The position numbers were made by a program, and so were the translations under genes. This document shows, in pieces, positions 14,268 to 26,200 of a DNA stretch of 64,000 nucleotides (position 1 is the first letter of the stretch; the number at the start of each line of letters is the position of its first letter). The notes under the pieces were generated by a model. The model did no database searches. It saw only the letters and a program-made list of their open reading frames with translations, and was not told the origin of the DNA. The stretch is from Haliotis asinina (taxonomy: Eukaryota > Mollusca > Gastropoda > Lepetellida > Haliotidae): NCBI RefSeq assembly GCF_037392515.1, contig NC_090291.1, positions 32,802,501 to 32,866,500 on the forward strand, given 5' to 3'.

Positions 14268-17200
14268 TCAATGGACCCATGTACACAGAGCGGGTTTAGA
14301 TGGAGGAGGGGTGATACATTTGTTCAGCTTCTCGCATCCAGGTGGCGACCAGTTCTGAAATCAGAAGAGAACCAACCCATTGTAAGAGAACCCATGACAG
14401 GAGAACCAACTATAAGAGAACCCATCATAAGACTATCCAAAATAACCAATCATAGGAATAAACCATCACAAGATAACCCATGATAACTCACCACAAGATA
14501 TCCTATCAATTTAAATAAAATTGATCACAAGATAACCCACCATAAAATAACCATCATAAGATACATATCACTATATATTTAGGTGACATGTCTGAAAACC
14601 CACCATAAGTCATCATAATTGAGTGAGTTTAGTTTTACGCCACACTCAGCAACATTCCAGCTATATGGTGACAGTCCGTGAATATTTGGTCTTGAGCAAA
14701 CAATCCAGTGATCAACAACATGAGCATCCATCTATGTGTGGGATATAATGTCATGGGCTAGATCAAGTGTCAAAGTGAAGGATTAAGTGACATCTCACCA
14801 TGACAGCCTTGTCACACCAGTTCAGCTGTGGTTTTCCCGGCACCAGAGCTGCTTGGTGCTCACTGATGACTTGTATGATGCCTGGCATCACAGACCTGTA
14901 CTCAGCAGAGTCGGGTCTGGAGGAACAAATATACATGGCAGTGCTTAGGTCTGAAGAAACAAATTAAGGCGACAGTTCTTAGGTCTGAAGAAACAAATTA
15001 TGGTGACAGTGCTTAGGTCTGAAGGAACAAATAAACATGATAGTGGGTAGGTCTGAAGAAGCAAATAAACATGGCAGTTCTTGGGTCTGAAGAAACAAAT
15101 TAAGGTGACAGTGCTTATGTCTTAAAGGAACAAATAAACATGAAAGTGCTTAGGTTGGAAGGAACATATAAACATGACAGGTTTTTGAATTGAAGGAACA
15201 TTTTCAACATGACAGTGCTCTGGTGTAAAGCAACAATTCAAATGACAAGCTTTTCATTTGGAGGAAAATTTCAACATGACAGGTTGGATTGAGATTTGGG
15301 GAGGTAGACTGAGTGAGCAAGTTTAGTTTTATGCCACACTAAGAAATATTCCAGCAATATGGTGGTAGTCTGTAAATAACTGAGTCTGGACCACACAATC
15401 ATAAGCATAAGCATCAATCTATGCAGCTGGGATATCCGATCCTGTTTGTCGCCTCTTAGGACAAGCATGGGTTACTGAAGATCTTCACAGGTAAGATGGT
15501 AGTAAAAGCAAGGCAGAGGAAGGGAGGACACAGAGGAACATTACTGTGCTAGAAATGAAATGGAAGAAGAGGAAAGCTTTAACAGAGCTACCCACAGGCT
15601 TTCTAGACTTACTTGATCAAGTATTTCTCGCCAGGATCTTTCCCCAGATGAAACAGAAGCGGCTGACTGGAATGGTTTGTCTGATCATGAGTGGTCACGT
15701 TGGCTATCATCTCGCCAGGACAGAAGTCTGTACCCTGAGGATGTCCGGAACACAGTAAGTGACAGTAAATTGTCAGTGAATCAAAACTGTTAACTAATCT
15801 TTCAAGAGATAAACCATAGTCAGAATCACCTGACTAAGGGACATTACTCTACACAGTGACACATCTAACGGACATTACTCTACACAGTGACACATCTAGG
15901 GGACATTACTCTACACAGTGACACACATCTAAGGGACATTACTCTACACAGTGACACTTCTAAGGGACATCTCTACACAGTGACACATCTAAGGGACATT
16001 ACTCTACACAGTGACTACACAGTGACTAGCAGTTAAGTCAGACCCTGACTCACCATCTTTAATTAAGGATTGCTTAGGATCAAACTGAGAAAAGAGGCCA
16101 ATTTGAATCATCCTTCCTACATCTTTCATGTCTAGAATCCCTCCTGAACATTAAACTGAATGTGACTGAAACCTTACAGAATTGAACTCCTCTATGCTGT
16201 TGGTCCATGTCCATCTGTGTGCCTTGTACTGTCCCACTCTGACAGCCATCAACTCGTCACCACGGTAATAAAAGATGGTTCTGTGAACATTCCAGGTGTG
16301 ACAAAAACCATCACATACAGAACTCATAAATCAAGAAACTTGATCAGTTAATTTGGGATTCAACCAAATATTCCTCAGATTCTGACACAACTAAGGGGCA
16401 TTACTCTACACAGTGACTAGCAGTAAAGTCAGACCCTGACGTGTTACCACATCTCTATGTTGAATGACTAGATACCACATTTATTTTTGACCATTTTGTT
16501 GCCATAGATACCTCTATGATCATCGCTTTTTGGCACAACTAAGGGGCATAACTCTACAACATAAATAGGAGTTAAGTAGTTAAGTCAATCCTGAGCAATT
16601 AAGATAACTACATGTTGCATGACTAGACAAAATTTTACTTGTTGACAATCTTGTGCACTATAGACACTCCTGTCTCTTAGCTGTGCCAGAATCATACAAG
16701 AATAAGCTGTGTAAAGTTAGGCTCTGGCCTGCTAACATACATACTGAGCTGCAGGAACTGTTACCTAATATGGGTTATCCTATGGCCTTCTCATCTTTTG
16801 ACAGACTTGACGAAAATATTCAGTTCTACCCATTGACTTATTATAATATCCATGTGTTGACAAAATTATTAATCCAGCAACCAAATGATTACCAGATACA
16901 TTATTTTCACACCTACCAGTTTACCATACTGTTATCATATCTACTTATTAAATGAGCGAATGAGTGAGTGAGTTTTATGCCGCACTCAGCAATATTCCAG
17001 CAAGATCATAGAGGGGACACCAAAAATGGGCTTCACACATTTTGTCCATGTGGGAAATCGACCCCAGGTCTCTGGAGAGAGAATTGAATGCTTCAACCAC
17101 AAGCCTACCGCACTTATCAAATGAAATGTTGACAACATATTCCTGTAAATTCATATATCTATCTGTATCATCTTCTCTACTAGTTGATATGCATGATGTC

Positions 17201-20200
17201 ACAGTCATCTGCTGATGTTTTCACAGCAAAAAATAAAATTAACATTCCCCAGTTACTGTGCCACATATAACTCACAGACTTTATCTGTCTGATGCCAAGC
17301 TCATGACCATACCTATTGACTGGCTTGTTAGTAAACAGCGTCTGAGTGAGACTAATGCCGTCGATGACACGGTCGGAGGGTGGGGTCAGGCCAGCCAGCT
17401 CCACCAGGGTGGTAAACAGGTCCATGAGGGACCCCAGCTGATGGGACACCTGGTGTTGGGAGAGAGGACATCAGTGTTACTTAACCATACAAACACAGTG
17501 TAAGGCATTTCAAAAAGAATTGCATTAGAACCAATAATACAATAATACACCCAAAACTTATGAACGATAATTTCTGACAAAATATTTAATTGAAAAAAAA
17601 AAGGAATAAAGTAATAAAGTTTAGTTTAGTTTAGTTTCACGCCACATTTAGCAGTATTCCAGCAATATCATGGCGGGATACACTAGAAGTGGGCTTTGTA
17701 CTGCTTTGTACCCATATGGGGAAGTGAACCTGGAACCTTGGCATCACAGCAAACACTTTAACCACTAGGCTAATAGGGTTCAGAGGCATAATGAAAGTAT
17801 ATGACACTTTGTGCGTGTAGACATATTTATCATGAAAGAAAGTTAGTAGCAGTAGTGGGTGAGTCTGGTATTAGTTTTACCCTGCTTTTAGCAATATTCC
17901 AGCAATATCAGCAAGGGATAACAGAAATAGGTTTCAAACATTGTATCCATGTAGGGTATCAAACTGTTAGTAACCAGAAACATGAAAGATAAATCATACG
18001 CATATTCAGGGTTAAAATATCTGGAAAGAGAAGAGAAAGAGGCTGTTACTATTGAACTACAACATGCAAAAGAATGGGTAAAAAGGGTTGAGCATCAGTA
18101 CCGATCCCGCGGCAATCTTTCCTGGCCACATGGCGATAGTTGGCTCCCTCATGCCCCCTTCAAATGTTGTCTCCTTCCCACACAGGAACGGACCATTGTT
18201 ACCCCCTGTGTACATACAAGGCCAAGTATGAAGAACATGTGACAGAGAAAGTGACCAATCAGAGAGAGTGGGTAGATTACAGGTAGGTGGGTGAAGGTGA
18301 AGGTCCACATTCATAATGAGTGTGGGCAGATGAGTTAGATTATGAATAGTTGTGCGATATTAGTTGTTTTATATGAAATGAAAATACTTCCAAAAGATTC
18401 CCCTTGCGTTGTAAAAGAAAGGATAAATATTTGCCTCAGTGAATGTTGGATGTTCAAAGATAAACTAAGCTAGGTACAGACATGGCTGAGCCAGGGTAAG
18501 CTGGAGGTCAGTGAGGGTGAAGTCTACACATCAGCCAGTGTGAGTGAAATGAAAAAAGAGGCATATTTGAAATATCCACGATCTCCAGAGTTTAAGGTGC
18601 ACCTTTCCAGGTTTGATTTTCCCTAGCCACCAGGCGATGGTGGGTTCTCTCATACCACCCTCAAATGTCGTCTGCTTACCACACAGGAAAGGGCCATTGC
18701 TGCCACCTGGTGGCCAATTGCAGAAATTACATGGGTGATGTATACAAAACAGAATGTTATTTGAATGCAGTTCATAACAGCGACCTTCAGTGACAGTGTG
18801 GCTTCTACAAAACCAGATCAGAAAGATCATGACATTTGTGTCAGTGATTCAGTTGGCTTTAACCCAGGTTTGGAAGCATTCCAGTTATATTATGGCAGCT
18901 TAATATGTTATGAAAAACCCAAAATGATCTAAGCTTCAGATGTTTACTGCTTTTTAATACAAACAGGCTGACAAACCAATAAACATAATCAGGGACAACC
19001 AAGAGTTCAGCCAATGATACCCAGGAGTGATAACTGCGAAGCAGATACAGCACTTAACAGGCTCTTACATGACACATGAACCCTCAGATTTGCATAATGA
19101 TCAGTTAAAAAAAAAACCCAGCAGGCTTGGTAGGATTCAAGAGGGCAGTGGAGGTTTCTAGTTGTTGTGGACACTTGGCTACACCACTGCCATCGTTCAT
19201 AACTACAAGAGAGTATGCTATTCTGCTCCACAATTCCTTAGCAGGAACATAAAGCTTTAGCATGACATGAGTAACTGAAGTGTAAATGCAACAAAACGTC
19301 CAGATCTCAATTAAAGTGAAAGTCAACATTTATGATAAACATGAAAATCAGCTTGATGAGAACTCCACTTGTCACCCACAATGCAACAGCACTGCTCACT
19401 GATCCGACTTACCGCCTGTCTTTGCATATGTGGCACCACCATTGTCTGAGGAGAAGACAGCCAGTGTGTTGGTGTCGATGTTAAGTTCCTTCAGTTTGTT
19501 CAGAATGACCCCAACACCATAGTCCAGCTCCCTCACAGCATCCCCATAACTGGTGAAGAGCACATCAGTTTTCAGGCCATGTAGAGTTGGTAATGTGTTC
19601 CAGCAATATGAATACCCTGTCAAATTCTTCAAATTTGTTATTTAGCGTTTAATCCTGGAAATTCTAACTCAAAATTTGCCTTGTCAGAAACCAACCTATT
19701 CTTGAAATCCATAAAACAGTACTTCTCTCCAAGTACCATATTTGCCATAAGACATGCTCGGGGCTCTTACAAAAATTTAGCAGTGAGCTCAAACTTATTT
19801 CACACCTCTGTTAGAAAGAATTACTGGAAAAATCAGACCTTCCATGGAGATATGTATATAAAAAGAATGTAACAGTCACAAGTAGATTTTCATATGAACT
19901 TTCGATCAAAGTAAGGGCCCTTGCATAGACTGTTAACATACTTGTCAAAAAGATTGAGCATGGGACTAAGCATGGTAAAAACGGTATTTGGTGAGTGTGA
20001 GAGTAATGTCTCTACTTACAGGCCCCTCTCACTGGTACCCAGAAACTTGCGGGAAGCATACAGTGGATCATGGGTAGCGTCCACTGCCCAGTAGAGCAGG
20101 AAAGGCTGGTCCGCTGCTGCCTGCTTCTCTATGAACTCTATTGCCTCCTGTATAGAGAGTGAGTGAAGTGGGTTTTATGTCATTTGGGCAATTTTTAACT

Positions 20201-23200
20201 ACTGGTATATTTACAGCATCAGCTTAAAGCAGGATGACAGTCTAAAGTGATGTAGGTTCTATACAAAATATCATTTTTATGAAACCTGCACAGGTAAATT
20301 GAGCATAGGTAACAGTCATTTCATTAAGATCTTTACATTTGTTGCTAAGCACACTGAAGGAAAACAGTATGTCATGTAACAAATATAACCAACTCAAAGA
20401 CCAGGGGCTCCTTTCACCAAGCAACCAGTACTAAGGTTAACCTTAACTCCCAGCCTTTAACACTGCACTAAGGTTACCTTAGTGAGTTCAGTCACCTCAA
20501 TGCTAGGTGAAAGAAGGCCCAGGGCTGCATCGCAAAACCTTTTTCTGCTTGTTATTTCACTTAACACTCCTGCCATATGGCAGCAGTCTGTAAATAACCA
20601 AGTCTAGATCAGACAATCTTGTGACTATGGCAGCAGTCTGTAAATAATCAAGTCTAGATCAGACAATCTTGTGACTGACATCATAGAATTAATCTATGAA
20701 TTTGGGATGCAATGTCAAGTCCCAACCAAGAAAGCTAGTCTCACCACACAATCCTGTTAGATACCTCTTACATCAAGCATGGGTTACTGAAGATCACTCG
20801 TAACCCCGCATCATCCCTGGTGCATCACAGAGAGTGATGTTAAAGCTATGTGAATCATTCATCACATGCTTACATAGAGGAACATACAGTATGGATCATA
20901 GTGGGACAAGGTGATACAAATTAATTACATCCTACATTGATATATAACTGTGTGAGGTTCGACTCTCCAGACGGCTCAATCTTGAATTCTTCGTAGTATC
21001 TGCAACAAAAACATTGACATGAGCACACAGGGAGAGGAACATTACACTAGGCAAGACAGAGGCTGGCTCCACCATCTTCCATGTTGAAGATATTCCAGTG
21101 GCTTGGGGAATTATGGTAAGTGGGAGTATCCTCTCTCTCTCCTGGGTCCTGATCCACTAACATTCAGAATGTTTTGAGCGATCACAACTATATAGTTTAT
21201 TAGAGACTTACAAATGACATGGCGCATTGAATGCTTTGTGGATCTGAGCCTAGGTTTTCAAAGCGCTACGGTATTTGTATGTGCAATATAATAAACATTA
21301 ACTTACATCTATCATAGTGCTAAGAGAGCCTTGAAAATCTCAGTTAGATCCCTTTGAGTAGTATTTTGGCAAACCTACAAAGGCAAAGGTTTGGCAAAGA
21401 CCCCGATACCAGTCCTGTGTTTTTCAAAATCTCAAATTTAACATGCTTGAAACTTGAAGTGAAAAACTGACTGCCATACAAAACAAAGCAATGAATAAAA
21501 TCCTTTTGATGAACAGCCTGTCTTCATGGCCATTAAAAAATTGACACTGACTTTGCTTTCTATGTAATATGAGTTACCTCCCCTACCATACCATCATGTT
21601 GATGAGAGAGTAAGAACACTGGTAAACAAGGACAAGCTGGAACGTCACAGAGAACATGGTCATGAGAAAAGGGTGGTGCATGGCAACGAGCAAACCCATT
21701 TGGGTTATGAAAGAGAGAGAACCTGTTGGCTAGCTGCAGACGCCTTGCTTATAAGACTCTTGCGGTCTGTATAACAATTCTGTAATATTATACACTTGAT
21801 CGCAGACAACCGGTGGCCCCTTCCCTCACAATGGCAAGCACTCATACATATTAATATGGGTCAGTTTTCAGGTCGGTGCTCAACTTAAGTATGTTGATGT
21901 TTGATTGGTGGGTAAAATGTCAGTGATAATAGAAATGCAAGCCCCGGAATACAGACCATGGGATAGAGGGACATGCTAACCATTTTAGTTTTATTTCACT
22001 GTCTTGAAGTTTCAGAGTTATGTCCCTTTGAACCCTCTCATTGTGCTTGTGTCCACAAAGCTGCTGCGTTATTTTGAATTTCCCCTATGTGTCTGTTGAA
22101 GCACCTCTCACCTCCCAACCATATAAGCATCCTTGTAGACAGGAATGTTTGGGGTCTTCTTGTCATCAAAAGGACCAAAATGGCAGTTAGGGGCACCAAA
22201 CCACTCATTGAATCCGTGCTTCAAGGGGTGGTACTGTGGCTGCTGACCTAGATGCCTGGAAAATGGAAGGTATCAAATTCAGCATCTCGCCAAACTTTTG
22301 AAATACTTTATGATTAAAGATGTAAAGCTGATATAAAACTAGTCAAAATGATTGGAATTCAGTTGAAGACAGTTACTAACACTTGGTGATATCGTTTTAG
22401 ACATTAATGACAGTTACTAACACTTGGTGATATCATTTTAGACAAATGACAGTTACTAACACTTGGTGATATCGTTTTAGACAAATGACTTTTTATTCAA
22501 AATAAATTAACTACTGATGGTATGATAATCTAAAATTTAGAGTCTTCAGCAAGTCATACTTGCCAAAAGGGAATCAAATAGGATTGAGAGGTCAGGTCAA
22601 TTGACTTAGTTGATACGTGTCAATGTATCCCAGCTATGAAGACTGATGCACATAGTGCCTGTCACTGGATTTTCTGATCCACCATTTTGCTAGAATATCA
22701 GCCATCCCACCTCCTTACCATTTCCCGATGATCTTGTTCCGGTAACCAGCCTTCTGTAGGAGTTCTGGAAAGAGGATCTCTTCATCTGGTATCCCACCCA
22801 CAATGTCCTGAGGGGTGTATGCTGATAATCATTTAGAAATACAGAAACAAAAATATGCTTTAGTTCCATATAATTACAATTATATATTCATTGCCTTCTC
22901 ATAAAAGTAGTCATAAACAGTTTTCTGGTTAAATGGTAACATGGAATTTTTCTTCAGTCATTTAGGAATTCAACCCAATAATTTTTAACAAAAGGAAGAA
23001 AATTCCATTAATAGAAAGTAGTGAATACTGGATTTACAAGATTGATGAAATGCAAATGATGAAGTCAAGGAGGAAACAGATGATGAAAGGAGATTAAGGG
23101 ACATTTTATTCCTACCTTTGGGAATGTTTCATCTGTGTGAATATTAATTTTTCTCATATGCATTGGCATTGGCATTGGCAAGTGCTGTGCTCACAAAGTG

Positions 23201-26200
23201 GGATATCCTGTACTTTTTTCAAATGGAATATATTGATCAAAAAAGGAAGGTAAAAAACTCGATGCTCACCATTTCTAGCATGGGCATTGTTTGAGTAGAA
23301 GCCATTCCTAATCGGAAGCCTGCCAGACAGTAACGCTGCTCGAGCTACGGAGAGACAGGCACATGATACTTCAGTGAACAATTAGGTGGTGCATATTTTA
23401 ATGGGCCTTTCATATCAAGACTTGACAGAGCAACTGAATTAATCACACAATAACATTAGTTGCTAACTATGAAATTCTATGATCTTAAACATTTAATGGT
23501 AGTCTAAACATTAATTTATTAGGCCAGACCAATTCTATTTCTTGTTTTATGGATTTTGGTCCTCTGAAAACCTAAAGACAGATGGGAAAAAGAATAAAAA
23601 TATAATTTCCAATCAAAGTAATATTCCTTGTAAATACTTAAAGTATTTTTCTTTTGGCAATTGATGAAGTGAATATGGGTGAAAAAAACCAACCTAAAAA
23701 GTATTTTCTTGTGAGTTTACATTTTCAGCCAATAAAATCATTAATTTTTTTTTTTTTTTCTTATACTTGAAAAAATATGGCAGGTGGATCCGTAAAACAA
23801 GAAATAAAATTGGTCTGGCCTTATGTACATCAAGTCATTTAGACTAAAAAAAAATTTGTTATTAAATGTAAATGAAGAAAACTCAAACTTATCATTGTGT
23901 ATCTTATTTCACGAAACTGTACCATTTGGATCAGTTGGTAATAGTGTTTAGATTCATTTATAATAAATACTTAGTTATTTTGACTAAAAAATTATCTCTT
24001 ATTTCATAAAGAAAAAAGTGAGCGAATGAGTGTTTTCATAAACAGTAATAAAGTGATATGTTCAAGGCACAATTCAACAAAGTATTTATAAAGCTATGAC
24101 AATCGTTACTCATACTTTATCTTAGGTAAATCATAGTTTTATGGTCACTTTGTGGAACAGAGCCTCAAAAAACATCAGCTCTCCACTGTTCAGGAAGATA
24201 TCACCACAGTGCTGATTAGTATAGAGTGGACATCTTCCTGAACAGTAATGAGTGGATATCTTTTGAAAATTACTGAGTGGATATCTTCCATAACAGTGTA
24301 CTTAGTGAATATCTTCCATAACAGTACTGAGTGGATATCTTCATGAACTCATCCATGAAGTACTGTCCAACAAAACTGGTTGAGCACTGCTCAACAACAC
24401 CTAAAAATAGAAGCTGCCCTCTGTTAAGTCAGTATTCTTTACTTTCCATAGTGATATCAGATCAGTATGTCAATAAGACACGTCAGCTCCTTACTGTCAA
24501 GTAACATGACCTCATGTTATAAGGTAACCATGGCAATGTCAATAAGACACGTCAGCTCCGTACTGTCAAGTATCATGACTTCATGTTATAAGGTAACCAT
24601 GGCAATGTCAATAAGACACGTCAGCTCCGTACTGTCAAGTATCATGACCTCATGTTATAAGGTAACCATGGCAATGTCAATAAGACACGTCAGCTCCGTA
24701 CTGTCAAGTATCATGACCTCATGTTATAAGGTAACCATGGCAATGTCAATAAGACACGTCAGCTCCGTACTGTCAAGTAACATGACCTCATGTTATAAGG
24801 TAACCATGGCAATGTCAATAAGACACGTCAGCTCCGTACTGTCAAGTATCATGACCTCATGTTATAAGGTAACCATGGCAATGTCAATAAGACACGTCAG
24901 CTCCGTACTGTCAAGTATCATGACTTCATGTTATAAGGTAACCATGGCAATGTCAATAAGACACGTCAGCTCCGTACTGTCAAGTATCATGACCTCATGT
25001 TATAAGGTAACCATGGCAATGTCAATAAGACACGTCAGCACTATACTGTCAAGTATCATGACTTCATGTTATAAGGTAACCATGGCAATGTCAATAAGAC
25101 ACGTCAGCACTATACTGTCAAGTATCATGACTTCATGTTATAAGGTAACCATGGCAATGTCAATAAGATACGTCAGCTCCATACTGTCAAGTATCATGAC
25201 CTCATGTTGTAAGGTAACCATGGCACTACAACTGTGGTAGCCCTAGCTACAATGAATCATTGAATCATACAACTAGAATTTGACCCTGGTATGTCATCAG
25301 CATGAATGCTGCACAGTATATATCAGAAATCAGTTGGAAAGTAATCTTAGCACAGACAGATGATAGTTATATCGCTGTTATCAGTCTGAAGAATGCAGCA
25401 TGGCAAAAACTGATCAATGTTAATCTTATATTGCTATTGGGGTTGTTGTCACCAAGGGTACTACAGATGTGTACCCCAGGTATGTTTCTGGGCCAAAATC
25501 AGAATACAGAAACATACCCTACCATGAGTCTATTCTGCATTGTCCCGTTTTCTTGACAAGAACTGTCATACTGTTGTATTAAATCATAGACAGTAACAAA
25601 TATTTTGGAATGTACAATACCACTCACAATCAGCTGAAAGGGAACAACATATGGCTTTGGTTTGGGATTGTGTAACATGGACTTGTCCCCTGTTTATGGT
25701 ACTGGGTGTGCTACTGTATCTTGATTTTGTTTAGGGTATGTTTCTGCATACAGAAACATAGGTGGGGTACCTGTCCTGACAGCGACCCCTTTATCCACAG
25801 AAATGGTGAGATACCAGCTGGCAATGACAACATGATGGAAACATAAGAGGAAATACTTCTCTAAACCTAGTGTTTGTTTGTTGTACTCAGCAATATTTGT
25901 ACATAATCAAATCTGAACCAGACAATCCAGTGATCAATGACATGACCATCAGTCTACCCGACTGGGATACGATGACATGTTTTAACCAAGTCAGCAAGCC
26001 TGACCACCTGATCCCATTAGTCACCTCTTGCAACAAGCATGGGTTGCTGAAGACCAGTTCTAATCTGTACCTTCATTGGTATCTAACACTGGGACATTTA
26101 TAATGATGTACATACACGGTGAGCACAGTGGGTTGGCCGAGTAGAAGTCTGGCAGCAGCATGCCATTGGCGGCCATCTTGTCTAAGTTGGGGGTCTCCTT

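Noticed and set aside
24467-25228. Possible CRISPR-like array
   Set aside because: Units abut with no unique spacers, and the genome is eukaryotic.
24467-25240. 257-aa ORF made of a repeated [12 protein letters not shown]-type unit
   Set aside because: It is a 69-bp minisatellite read through in one frame, antisense inside a GALNS intron, with no domain or promoter.
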